Positions 36,801 through 47,673 of a stretch of DNA of 64,000 bases are shown here, in pieces (within the stretch, counting starts at the first letter, position 1; the number at the start of each line of letters is the position of its first letter). The translations under genes were made by a program, and so were the position numbers. Location of the stretch: the NCBI GenBank assembly GCA_024516155.1, contig JAJJXM010000103.1, forward strand, positions 1-64,000. The letters are read 5' to 3'. Source of the stretch: Pyronema omphalodes (Eukaryota > Ascomycota > Pezizomycetes > Pezizales > Pyronemataceae). The notes beneath the pieces were generated by a model, which worked only from the letters and a program-made list of their open reading frames with translations, did not search any database and had not been told where the DNA came from.

Positions 36801-39260
36801 AAAATCGGCAGTTAGAGAACGAGGTGAGTGGGCTATCGTTCCTGCGTAACTGAATTTGACTTTAACTCGTGTACAGGTAATCAGAAAGCTGGCTTCCGGC
36901 ATCAGCAATACCGGACTGGGCAGTGTGGATGATGGCCTTCTTTGCATCATACCACCTCTCAGCGCCCATGATAAGTTACCTTCATATGCGGCAGTCAATG
37001 AGGTTGTACAAATCTTAGAAAGAAATGGCCGTGATTGGGAAAAATGTACTGAAGCATATCTTGAGCTTTTGAGCTTTGTTAACCAAACCCCGCCGATTTC
37101 ACGGGTTTTTATAATACGGACTGCGGTTGCAACTATCATGTATTTACGACGAATGATGGACATGCTCCAGATTTTCCAACACATCGACCATGAGACAGAG
37201 TTGACACGCCAATTTTTGGAACTGCAAGACTCTTTCTCAAAGCTGCGGGATTTGAATCCCGATGTCAAAGAATATCTCAAGGCAACTTTCACCCTTCAAA
37301 AGCGCTGGAGCGACTATCAAATGTTCATGGGCGATGCAGAACCAGTTACAGATACCAGTACACCAAATGAAGAAGATGTGTATAACTGTGCGAAGGCTAC
37401 CGGCCATTTCTCCCATCTTCACGAAATGATATGCCGTAATCTGACCTACGAGCCCACTGATGGGCACTCTGAAATCAACGAAGGAGACTGCGTAGGATGG
37501 ACTCCACTGCATTACGCAGTTTTGATGAATAACGAGAGAAATGTCGAGTAAGTCTTGCAATGCAAACTTCACCCTGTTAACGGGCTGCTGATGTCTTCCA
37601 ACAGAGCACTATTACACGCTGGAGCCCACGCGGAAGTCAAGGATCATGGCGGTTGGACTCCTTTACACGTTGCTGCCTCCCTGGGATTTTGCGGCATTGG
37701 CAAACGGCTTGTACCACTTTCCAAGAATGTTATCGCAGACGACGGCTCAACACCACTTCACATTGCCATCAAAAACCGTCAGCCTGATTTTGCGAAGTTT
37801 TTAATGAACAATATGCTGCTACTGACTGTCCGGGACTCCTCACGTCGGATACCACTACACTGGGCATGCGTCTATGCTACAGAAGAATCTGATCTGGCTG
37901 GGCTACTCAATGGTAGCGACATAGGTCTGAAGGATGTGTTGGAAGCCACTCCATTGCACTTACTATGCCTCAACGCCGATATACCGTGCAAGGATCTGCT
38001 TCAACACAACCTCGTGGACGCAAGAGACAAAATGGGCAACACTCCTCTCATGAACGCCGCTAGCACAGGTCGTACGAGACTTCTGAAAGCTTTAATCAAG
38101 GAAGGGGTTAACAAGGAAGCTGTGAATGACAATCAGCAAACAGCGTTGCATCACGCGGTATCAAACGGACAGAAGGATATTGTCAAAGAATTGCTCGGTG
38201 CTCATGTGAATGTCAATGCTGTGGACGGCGATAAACGCAACAGTCTCCATCTCATCGCTGCTCGGAAGAACGATGATTGTCATTTAATTGCAGAAATGCT
38301 GGTGGGTAAAGGGATTGATACGATGCAATGAAACGCAAAGGATTTAACTCCCCTGAACCTCGCCGTGCAGAATGGCCACCGAAATCTAGCGGAGATCTTG
38401 CTTAAGGGTAAGGCTAGCAACGATACTGATCAGCTGGAAGACCTAGACTTGTACATCGAGCACAAAAAGAATCTCCAGTTAGCTGAAAACTATCATCATG
38501 ATGCTATTGCAAAGCTGTTGCAGGAGAAGACAAAACTCAACGTTGAGCGCATTGTTAGTCGCACTGATGACCACGGTAACACCGAGTTACATAATGCTGT
38601 GCAAAAAGAAAATCCAGAGCTTGTCAAATACCTACTTCTAGATAAAGCGGATGTCAACAAAATCAACAACGCCGGATTCACCAGCCTTCATCTTGCTGCA
38701 CAGAACGGAAACTTCTCCATATGCTCCATCCTCCCGGGAAACGGGGCCGATGTGAATCACAAATTTCCAGTAAACGGCGACACGGTGCTTCAATTCGCGG
38801 TCTGCTTCTTGCCTACGCGGTTCCTGGAGTTGTTCCTGCAACATAAATCGGAGATAGATATCGAGAATGAGGAAGGCAATACCGCTCTCGCGTTAGCGGT
38901 CTTGAGTAATGATAGGGAGGAAACGAAGCTGCTGCTAGACCATGGTGCCGACCCTGATCGGAAGAACAAATATGGAGAGACGCTATTGGAGACGGCGTGG
39001 AAAATCGGGGGTTTTGAGGTTGCACGGTTCCTACTTCAGTACGGAGCCTCCGTAGAACGTGACAAGGAGTACACAGCTACTCTGCTGGCAGAAGCCAAAA
39101 GGCGAGACGATAAGGAGCTAGTTGTTCATCTGACCGAGGCCTCTCCGGGGAAACCAAAGTTTGGGCTGACTCTTCATTCTGCTATATTAATGGGACATCC
39201 ACTTGGAATCATCAGTCGACTACTTCATGCTGCCAGTAACCCACATTGCAGAGATAGCCC
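33870..39260 (+). pseudogene. Membrane-anchored ankyrin-repeat protein, disrupted
   Basis: Nine exons with GT-AG introns and consistent phases: 33870-34066, 34126-34144, 34197-34377, 34423-34665, 34715-35095, 35169-35301, 35374-36823, 36877-37547, 37605 onward. The N terminus has a hydrophobic, signal-like segment (MWLFATAVAAAA), then the family motif NLISDLAPLLALFGER. Further membrane-type segments lie in exon 3 (LLFALAPLGIITAIVGAIRV), exon 5, exon 6 and twice in exon 7. A Cys/Glu motif SSTSHEVCEIWNG and APNISLNL also recall a fungal ankyrin membrane family. Exons 8-9 carry about a dozen ankyrin repeats. Two lesions: an in-frame TGA at 38329-38331 (frame open on both sides) and insertion of LINE-b2 at about 39260, after which the gene is lost from the window. 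Truncation at the TGA would leave 1333 residues. Function is unknown; a sensing or allorecognition role is only inference. Confidence 0.85.
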
Positions 39261-39570
39261 ACCCCGAGTTCGACCCCCCCCCCCCCAGCTATCTCAACAA
39301 CCACCCGGAAATCATCAGATTTTCGAGCGGATTCTTGAATAGCTCACTCGATTTACCTACCCGAAGCCTCTCCAGACCCGGCACGCTCTTTTTCGTCGCG
39401 CAAGCGAGTTGAAAGAGAATTACGGCACCTGAAGACGCCCCTCGGCACAGGCACAACGCGACTCCACCACAACCACAAAACAACAACCACTCGCTCGGAC
39501 TCGTCTTCTCTTCTCTCCCCGTCAACTCTTTCGCTCCCTCAATCAGCCCTCCCAACTCCTTCGCGGCGAC

Positions 39571-41358
39571 ATGGCCCCATGCTCTGCTGCCCCCCGCAAA
39601 AAACCCATTCCCCCCGACAAAATCAGCATGCCGAGCCTTAGCGCGAGCCAACACGCTAGCGCAGAGCCGCACTCCCAACCGACAACAATTGACGTCATGA
39701 AACTTGACACTGACACTGACGTCAGCGACGAAGAAACCGCGTCGCCTACACCAACCCCAGCTCGCCGTCCCTCTACCCCGCCGCAACCCACTCCTCAAAA
39801 CCAACCACCTGCTCCCACTGCGCCCAGAACTGGACATACAATCCACGTCCGCAAGATCCAAGACTTTCCAACCCTCCCGGCAAAACGCTCCGCACCGTCT
39901 ACCACCACTTCCACTGAAACTCCTCTCGTCTATGAACATGGTATCCAGGCTTCCCTGCGCACCTTGGGAAATGAAACAGCAACCCCCAGACACACCAGCA
40001 TCGCAGACCTGACAGCAATCGAACGAGTCATGGCCACAGTAACCGCACATGCCGACGCCGCACGCCTCAACGACCATCGTACCACTCAACGCCTCAATAA
40101 AGCATTCAGCATCATGGATCGCGACAGAGCAACATTACGCAAGATTGAAGAAATGCTGCGCAAAATGCTGCCCTCCCACGAAATTCCTGAATCCACCGAC
40201 CCTGCCCCTGACACTGAACCCCTGCCCACTGCCCAAACAGACGATCTGGGCACCTACTGGAAGCCCCGCTGTTTCGCTGCTGAAGAAGCGCTAGCCAAAC
40301 ACAATATCGCCGCCCCCCCCGCCATCCCCTTCCCCATCCCCGAAGCAACTGCTGCCTGGACAGAACCTGATATCCCCAGAAAGCTCTTCAGCTCTGTTAC
40401 CCAGACTGTCGCCACTCAGAAGTCCAAGACCCCATCCCAACCCAAAAAACCATCACCGAAACCTGCTGTCCCTCGCCCTGTTACTGTTTCCATCCCCTGT
40501 CCAGACCCAGAAAAACTCACACATGATGTCAATGCCCACCTCGGTGCTGCTACAAACCGTGCACTCCGGGAGGCAGACGCCCCTGACCACATGTCTGTTG
40601 TTATGGTGCGCCGCAACCAACTTGGAAACCTCACCCTCACGTTCTCCCCCAAAACTACCACTGAAGAAGTTACTGCCCACCTCAACACCCTTCAGGAGGC
40701 TGCCCAGTCAATCCACTACACCCTGCTTGCACCCCGAGTTGCCGAAAAGTGGTTCAAACTTAGGGTACACAGCATCCCACTTGACTCCTAACCCGACACC
40801 CCTGATGGTATGCAAGCTCTCCAATCTGAGATTGAGCGCAACCATGACATCCAGCTCGCCCAAACCCCCCGATACATGACCCACCCTGACAAGCGCATTG
40901 GCAAGGCTGCATCGAGCGTTATGATCGCCCTTAAGACCAATGAGGATGCACAAAGGCTGAACAGAACCAAGGTTATTGTACGCTATGAGCAGAGGAAGGT
41001 CACTGAGTATCACTCAGCCCGCCCCACCGACCAATGCCGTCGCTGCCTTACCTTTGGACACCACCATGCCGTCTGCTCCTCTATTTCCCACCCCACCTGT
41101 GCCCTTTGTGCCGGGCCACATTCCACCGACCTACATCAATATGCTGAATGTCCGACCAAGACTGGACGGCTATGCCCCCATGTCAATGTCAAATACAGAA
41201 ACTGCACTGATTCAAACCAAGACGATACAGCTCACCCTGCATTCCACCCCAAATGCCCCTCCCGCCTGGAAGTCATAAGAACTGTCTGGCAAAGAACAAA
41301 AACCGCCCACAAGCCCTCTGACCTACCCTCTAACACCAATATGACCACCGATGAGTAA
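39571..41358 (+). pseudogene. LINE-b2 ORF1: gag-like protein with premature stop
   Basis: Here the N-terminal frame is intact (MAPCSAAPRKKPIPPDK), so it shows what LINE-b1 lost. A TAA at 40789-40791 replaces the TAC of LINE-b1 and truncates the product at 406 residues, before the zinc knuckles. The frame is open again to 41358. The knuckle region has two Cys-to-Tyr changes relative to LINE-b1 (HQY for HQC, VKY for VKC), both G-to-A, so it would be impaired even without the stop. Confidence 0.85.
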
Positions 41359-44300
41359 TCACAACTCTTCCGCGGCAACCCTACGAATAATATCCCACAA
41401 CATTAATAGAAGCACCATAGCCCTTAACTCCCTTTTCAACTCTGATGGCAAGACCGCGGACATCATTCTGATACAGGAAGCTGATATCAAAAACCCCACA
41501 TATGCCACAACACACCCAGATTTCCTTCTCCTTATACCCCCAGCAAACAACCGCACAGTTGTCAGAACGATGGCGTACATTTCGAAACTAAACCCTCACT
41601 TACATGTTACTCCACGCCCTGACATCTGTGCGGACCCGGATCTCCAGATCCTTGAAGTACACACCCCCCTCATTCCCACTTTTTACCTACTTAACATTTA
41701 CAACGAATGGGAACAAGATTCCAAACAATACACACTCCCACGCTCATTGACCCCACTCACCCTGCCCCACCGCTGCGTCCTGACAGGTGACATGAATGCC
41801 CATCATGCACTGTGGAACTCCCATCTCACAAGGATGACACGCGCGGACGAGCTGGTTTACCTGATTGAAGAAGCAGGCTGGCACCTAGCTAACACACCAG
41901 ACACACCAACATACCACTACCGCAATGGCCACGGATCCTCCGTCCTGGACCTGACACTCTCTACACCCTCAATGGCGAACGAAGTACGGAACTGGGCAGT
42001 CGATGAGGAAGCGGCAACAGGTTCAGATCATGAGGTCATCCGGTTCCAAATACAGTCGCAACACCCAGATGTTGAGCTTTCCAACCCCAAACCACGACTG
42101 AACTGGAAAAAGACCAACTGGGATGAATTTGCTGCCATCCTCATGCGACTCGCATCTTCCCTCCGACCCCGGTGGTCACACTTGCAAAGTAATCCTAGTA
42201 CCATCAACCTGGATGAATGGGCCGCCTCCCTTCAACAAACAATAGCCACAGCAGCCGAGCAATCTCCTCCAGCCATCGAACATTCCCCCAGATCCAAACG
42301 CTGGTGGACCGACGATCTAGCAACCACCAGGAAAGAAATGAACCAGGCTCAAAGGGTCTGGAAGCGCACAAGGCACCCAGATGACCACGCCCAGTTCAAA
42401 AGCAAACGTAACCAGCACTTCCGGGCAGTCCGACATGCAAAAGACAGCCTATGGAAGGAGTACCTGTCTCAAGCAAAAGGAGCTGACATATGGGCTGCCT
42501 TCCGCTACACTAACCCTCGCTGCGCCCAGCTCACCCCGCCAATCACAGACACAACTACACAACCCAACGCCCTCCGAACAGACTTTGCCGGCAAAGTTCA
42601 AGCCTTTCAGGCCCTCTTTCCCCCCCCACCAGACGCCCCCCCTCAACTTCACCAGAACAACAGAACCCCAATCGAATGGAACACGTTCTCGGAAGCCGAA
42701 GTCAAATCGGCCATCTTCGCCTCAGCACCGAGAAAGGCCCCTGGTCCAGATGGCATTCTATTCTTTTGCCTTCGACAAGCCTACACTACCATCCCGGACG
42801 ATTTTCACCGTCTATACGCAACCCTTGGCAGAGTTGGATATCAACCACGCTGCTGGAGACAGGCTACTACAGTGGTGATACCAAAGCCGAACAAACCTGA
42901 CTACAGCTCTGTGGAGGCCTATCGCCCGATCGCGCTGCTAAACTGCATGGGAAAGATTTTAGAAAAGCTAATGGCGACACGTCTAGGACAACTAGCAGAA
43001 ACACACCACATCCTCCACCGAGATCAAATTGGAGGACGACCCAAGCGATCAGCCATTGATGCAGCAATGGCCCTGACACACGATGTTGAGGTTGGCCACA
43101 AAAACAAACTCATAACGTCAGCCCTATTCCTCGGTGTCAGAGGTGCATTCGACAATGTATCCGCCACACGCCTCCTCGCTACAATGACATCTCTGGGATG
43201 CCCACTGCCTACAGTATCTTGGTGCGCATCCTTCCTGCAGGACAGAACCACAGCCCTGTCCTTCGACGGACACACCGACGAACAACGAGCCACCCGAACC
43301 GGTATCCCCCAGGGATCACCCGCCTCACCAATCCTGTTCCTCCTATACCTACGACCGCTCTTTGACAGTCTATCATCTATCCACCCAAGCATCTGGACAC
43401 CCAGCTACATTGACGACGTCGCTCTAGTCACACAGGGTACATCTAGAGAATCCAACTCAAGGGCCCTTGAGAGGGCCGCAGAAACCGCCTTTGAATGGGC
43501 CCACAACAACGCAGTGGCATTCGACGACTCCAACTCAGAACTTCTCCATTTCCACAGATCACAAAAAGATGACACCACCCCTCAAACATGCGTCAGACTT
43601 CCCAATGGCACAATAGTCAAACCAGGCACGAAAGGCGGAAAGAAGGATGTGGTCCGGTGGGTTGGTATTCACTTTGATAGAAACCTTTCCTTTGTTCACC
43701 ATGTAAATACTAGACTAACAGCCGCATCCAGGTCCTTTAACGCCCTAAGAAGCCTTGTGCGATATGAAACTGGTCTGTCCCCCTCCGCTACAAGAACACT
43801 TTACCGTGCATGTGTCCAGTCCAGGTCCGACTTCGGTTCAGAGATATGGTGGTCAAATCAGCAAACGCTGGAATCCAAGCTACAACGACAACAAAACACC
43901 GCCCTACGCAAAATCCTCAACGCCTTCACATCAACCCCAGTTATGGCCCTGCACAACGAAGCAGCCCTCCCACCCGTTAAGATCAGACTCAACAACAAGA
44001 AAAGAAAATATGCCCTCAGACTCCTCTCCCTGCCACCTACCCACCCCGTCATTTCCCGCTGCCCCTCTTCCTACCCAACCCCAGGCCACTTTGAACACGC
44101 CATCATGTCCTCCAACGAGTATGACTGTGACTGGCATGGTCACACGCGCCCCCCGTCCCGTCTCACAAGCATCGTCACTCTGATGAGACCATGGCTATCC
44201 CCCACTAGCACAGATGAGAACACGGCACAACCAGACCCCTCAATATGGAAACCACCCCCTCTGACAACAACCATCTCCACGAGCGAGAAGGAGGACGCAG

Positions 44301-44770
44301 CTACTCAACACCTTGCACTCCTACACTCCCGCAGAACAACACCCAACGCAATCGTGGTATACACGGATGGCTCCCAACTCAATGACAGAACCGGAGCTAG
44401 CTTTTTCATTCCCTACGGCCTCGACAAACAAATACAGGCCCTTATCCCCATGTCCGACACAAACGAAGTCTTTGACGCGGAACTACAAGCCATCTCAGAA
44501 AGCCTGCTCTCCTGCGCCACACACCTCCGACGCGTCCACCTCCACAACCGCCAGATACACATCTTCACCGACAACCAGGCAGCCATCATCCGCTCCTCTC
44601 ACCTCTCGCCAGGCCCAGGACGGGAAACTGCCGGCATCATCCACCACACCTGTCAAACCCTCCTCACACGAACCAACTCCACAGTGCACCTTCACTGGGT
44701 ACCAGGCCATACCGACATTGCAGGAAACGATGAAGCAGATCGCCTGGCAAAATCGGCAACTGAAAGAAAC
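41351..44770 (+). pseudogene. LINE-b2 ORF2: truncated, RT motif A mutated
   Basis: Open from ATG 41351 through endonuclease, reverse transcriptase (TGIPQGSPASPILF, YIDD) and RNase H (WVPGHTDIAGNDEADRLAK) to the Gyp-1 junction. The frame then runs about 44 codons into LTR sequence to 44902. In RT motif A, FLDVRGAFD of LINE-b1 is FLGVRGAFD here (GAT to GGT at 43133-43135), removing the metal-binding aspartate. The protein should therefore be inactive as a polymerase even before the Gyp-1 insertion. The C-terminal zinc motif is missing. Confidence 0.9.
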
Positions 44771-44830
44771 TGTCACGGCTCCAGCATCGTCACCCGTATT
44801 CTGGATTGCCTTAGCCTGCACAGTCATAGA

Positions 44831-44850
44831 GCGCAGCCGCAGGGCTGCGC
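44831..44850. repeat. GC-rich hairpin in Gyp-1 LTR
   Basis: Perfect 8-bp arms GCGCAGCC/GGCTGCGC with loop GCAG, 60 bp into the LTR. Confidence 0.6.
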
Positions 44851-45072
44851 CACATCACATGTCAGCACCAGCTCAGCCACCCTCGCAGCCGCAACACACT
44901 AGTTGTCCTTTCCTTACCACCTTCCTTTTCTGTCTTAGTTATCTTAGTTCGTTTCATCGGCACAAGCGCCACATTGTTATCACACGCATTAGGCTCTTGG
45001 CTTCTTTGTTTAGGTTCTTGGCTCGGTTGAAAACCCTGTTAGGGTTTGGGTTGTTTTTAGGATGATTTGTGT

Positions 45073-45080
45073 ATATAAGG
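45073..45080 (+). promoter_or_regulatory. TATA box of Gyp-1 LTR
   Basis: TATATAAG, about 50 nt upstream of the sequence (45125-45133) that is complementary to the putative primer site. It probably positions the start of the genomic RNA. Confidence 0.6.
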
Positions 45081-45310
45081 AGGGCTCTCCCTCCGCTCTG
45101 TCTGTTTTCTTTTCTTTCTTCTTTACAGAACGTCTTGTCCAGTTAGCAATCCAGTTACCTTGACAACTCCTCCTCCTCCAGCCTTGTCTTCGTCTTGACC
45201 TCTGCCTCCTCCTTCCAGTATCTCCTCCTCTTGCTCTACGTTCCTGTTCCTGCCCTCTGTCCTGAACACTGCGTACCTTGGACGTTCCCTCGAGCCTGTC
45301 CCGTTACATT

Positions 45311-45319
45311 ACGTTCTGT
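45311..45319 (+). promoter_or_regulatory. Putative self-priming site of Gyp-1
   Basis: ACGTTCTGT begins 2 nt after the inferred LTR end and is complementary to ACAGAACGT at 45125-45133 in the same LTR. No usual tRNA-complementary TGG primer site is apparent. The arrangement matches that in Gyp-2, where the complement is 12 nt. Confidence 0.5.
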
Positions 45320-45488
45320 CGAACAAATCTCCAACCTACGCAGTCCATAGCCTTTGAACCCCAGAACAAACCACCAAGAGTGTCTTTATTCTTGCCGAGT
45401 TGCTGCTGTGTATTCTGATCTTCGCTTGCGAATTTGAAGAATACCTGACACTGCCAGTCAAGATAACTGCCTCCTGTAGTCATTGTTC

Positions 45489-45719
45489 ATGAACAAAGTC
45501 GCTTGGGTCCGCGAATTCGAACCTGCCTTGATCAGTCCAGAACACCTGTTCTTCAGATTTGGTATCCCGACCTCCTACTACGAAGACGCCCAGATCGCCC
45601 TCCAGCTGGCCAAAGAATACGGCTATCTAGCAATCCTGTGGAAATACCAACCACCGTCAACCTCCGGAAACTCCAGCTCAATCCTGTTTACCCTCACTGT
45701 CCCAGTACCCCGCCGCTAA
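45489..45719 (+). CDS. Small ORF upstream of Gyp-1 gag, 76 aa
   Basis: Starts MNKVAWVREFEPALISPEHL and ends 3 nt before the gag ATG (TAA ATC ATG). It looks protein-like (balanced composition, aromatic residues, no low complexity) and has no internal stop. It sits where Gypsy elements normally have only leader, so it may be a translated leader peptide, the old N terminus of gag, or a regulatory upstream ORF. No family was recognised. Confidence 0.5.
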   Translation: MNKVAWVREFEPALISPEHLFFRFGIPTSYYEDAQIALQLAKEYGYLAILWKYQPPSTSGNSSSILFTLTVPVPRR

Positions 45720-46084
45720 ATCATGCCTGTCCACAAAACCTTCACCGATGAGCTCTGGGCTAACATCCAAGATGCTTCCACTATCACCGCCTTCGACCCC
45801 ACAATTGGTCCGGTCAACTTTGTCCGCAACCTCTGTGGTCATGTTCTCAACGCCCCTGACCATGTCCTGCCCGATCCCGCCCCAGAACCTGATGTTGACC
45901 CCAACCTACCAACCCTGGCTGAGGAAACTGCTCGGGCCAATGCCGCGGAAGCCGAACTTTCCCGACAACGCGAAATCATCACCCGCCTCCTTGCTGCCCC
46001 ACAGCCTGCGGGCCAGGGTGAGAAACTCCCTGATGCACCTTTGTATGATGGCTCCAGGGAAGAACTCCGAGCATTTGTTACCCA

Positions 46085-46089
46085 CCTAC
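46085..46089. repeat. Target duplication of the Gyp-3 solo LTR (second copy 46860-46864)
   Basis: CCTAC on both sides of the 770-bp LTR, and Gyp-1 gag continues in frame after removal of one copy. This proves an insertion followed by loss of the internal region. Confidence 0.95.
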
Positions 46090-46859
46090 TGTCAAAATCC
46101 GGCTACACACGGCCGACAGGCGATACAACCGTCGGATTGCTATGCAATCGGGTTCGGCTCTGGACTTCTAGGTGAGTTAGTCGCGGGCTCAGGCAGTACT
46201 TACCTTGTACACAGGATGTCCCTGCAGCGTTGCCTCTGATAGAATCGTCGGATGGGGATCTGGGTGGGGGGATAGGTGGGTATTCGGGATGGGTAAGTAT
46301 GTTGGGATGGGCTGGGTTTGCGGTCACGGTTTAGATGATAGAACTGCAGTGTGTAGATAGGATTGTGTAAATAGATGATTGATTGCGTACTAGACTAATG
46401 AAATACAAATGTCCCCTTATATACCTTTGTCCCTGTGCTCATGTGATTTCCCAACTTATCTGACCCGCAGATATTCCATCCATCATGAGACACCCTTCGC
46501 TCCACCGTGACTCCCAAAACCTAACTAAAACACAATACAAACATAAACCAAAACATAATACAAAACATAACCAAAACATAATACAAAACATAACCAAAAC
46601 ATAATACAAAACATAAGCAGAACACAATACAAAACATAAGCAAAACATATTCCAAACCTCGAGGAAACCCTCCTCGTTCCACCCCGCACTCACCCCCTTG
46701 TCCCTCGCTTAACCCTAACTCCTCTCGCCTAGCCCTAGCTCCACCTCTTCGCTTAAACCCTAACTGTGACGTACGCCATCCCCAGCGTCACACCCACGAA
46801 CCACAGCCCAGCTGTGGTTACAATCCCTCCCAGAAGCATATCCCTAGCGGTTCGTGACA
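46090..46859 (-). mobile_element. Gyp-3 solo LTR, 770 bp
   Basis: Same length and almost the same sequence as the LTR at 60143-60912. Ends TGTCA...TGACA. The TATA box (TATATAAG in minus sense, near 46416) shows that the minus strand is sense. It contains an A-rich tandem array of AACATAATACAAAACATAACC type (about 46527-46650) and TTAGGG-like motifs (46703-46768). No Gyp-3 internal sequence is present here, so this is a recombination remnant. Confidence 0.95.
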
Positions 46860-47627
46860 CCTACGCCTCAAGCTCCTCAGTGACCAGGGTCGCTACCCCA
46901 CTGCCAGACAACGTGTTGCCTACGCTGTGGGACGCCTCCGAGGTCGTGCCATGCAACAACTGATCCCCTTCATCCGCGAAGATGGCGAAACGGCATCCCT
47001 GGACGATGTTGAGGATGTTATCAGGATCCTTCGGCCTACCTTTGGCGATCCCGATGCAGCTGCAACCGCCAGACACAAGCTCCAGGCCCTCCGACAAGGC
47101 AACAAGGAGTTCTCAGCCTACTACGCTGAGTTCTCTAGGTTGGTCTCTGAACTTAACTGGGATGAACGTGCTACCATGGATGCTCTTCGCAATGGCCTGT
47201 CCATTGAGATTCTCGAGAAACTCATTGGGGCACCCCCTGCTACCGATCTCCGCACCTTCGTCAACCAGTGTCAAAACCTGGACTCCCAGATCCGTGCCAT
47301 CGATAATCTGCGAAAGTTGAGAACTGGTTCCCGCACTACCAGTCATGCCACACCCCTTGCAGCCCCACCCGCCTTCGCTCCTGCACCCGCTCAACGACCT
47401 GCTCCGCCCAGCACACCCTACTACGGACCTGCCCCCATGGACCTCTCTGCTAATCGACGCAAGATTACACCCCAGGAACGCGCTGCTCGCCTAGCTGAAG
47501 GCCGCTGCCTCTACTGTGGTGGACATGGACACATGGCTGCAGCCTGCCCGAATAAACCGGCCACCCTTCGTGCTGCAGCAGTTGCACCTAACCCAGTTCC
47601 GGAGACCCCCCTCTCTGACGAGGAGTC

Positions 47628-47673
47628 GGGAAATGCCTAGACCAGCCGCACATAGATGGCGATGCTGCTGGTC
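47628..47673 (+). promoter_or_regulatory. -1 ribosomal frameshift signal of Gyp-1 gag-pol
   Basis: The heptamer GGGAAAT (47628-47634) lies in gag phase as G GGA AAT, fitting X XXY YYZ, one codon before the gag TAG. A perfect 7-bp stem GACCAGC/GCTGGTC (47640-47646 with 47667-47673) begins 5 nt downstream. Slippage enters the pol frame, which opens at 47619. Confidence 0.75.

Larger units (their letters stand above)
39261..44770 (+). mobile_element. LINE-b2: second copy, cut by Gyp-1
   Basis: Same family as LINE-b1, starting ACCCCGAGTTCGA directly after ankyrin-gene coding sequence. It ends abruptly at 44770, inside ORF2 just after the RNase H domain, where Gyp-1 begins TGTCACGG. The missing 1.1 kb (equivalent to 32428-33528) presumably lies beyond Gyp-1/Gyp-3 outside the window. 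Two single-base indels versus LINE-b1 lie in ORF1. Confidence 0.9.
44771..45308 (+). repeat. Gyp-1 5' LTR, 538 bp
   Basis: Starts TGTCACGGCTCC exactly where LINE-b2 homology ends, and is inferred to end CCCGTTACA, giving TG...CA. It holds a TATA box at 45073-45080 and a GC-rich hairpin at 44831-44850. The right boundary is inferred from the self-complementary primer site and from analogy with Gyp-2; no second LTR is available to confirm it. Confidence 0.7.
45723..47640 (+). pseudogene. Gyp-1 gag, split by a solo LTR
   Basis: MPVHKTFTDELWANIQDAST to the TAG at 47638-47640. The coding sequence is cut at 46089 by the Gyp-3 solo LTR and resumes at 46865. Omitting the LTR and one duplication copy restores frame, giving 380 codons before the stop. 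The middle is a typical Gypsy capsid region (retrotransposon gag fold, e.g. ALRQGNKEFSAYYAEFSRLV). The nucleocapsid has one zinc knuckle, CLYCGGHGHMAAAC (C-x2-C-x4-H-x4-C). The gene ends in an overlap with pol that contains a -1 frameshift signal. Confidence 0.85.

Noticed and set aside
39289..40089. 266-codon minus-strand ORF in LINE-b2 (and 27378-27746 in LINE-b1)
   Set aside because: Antisense shadow of LINE-b ORF1; Cys/Gly-rich only because the sense strand is rich in C and A.
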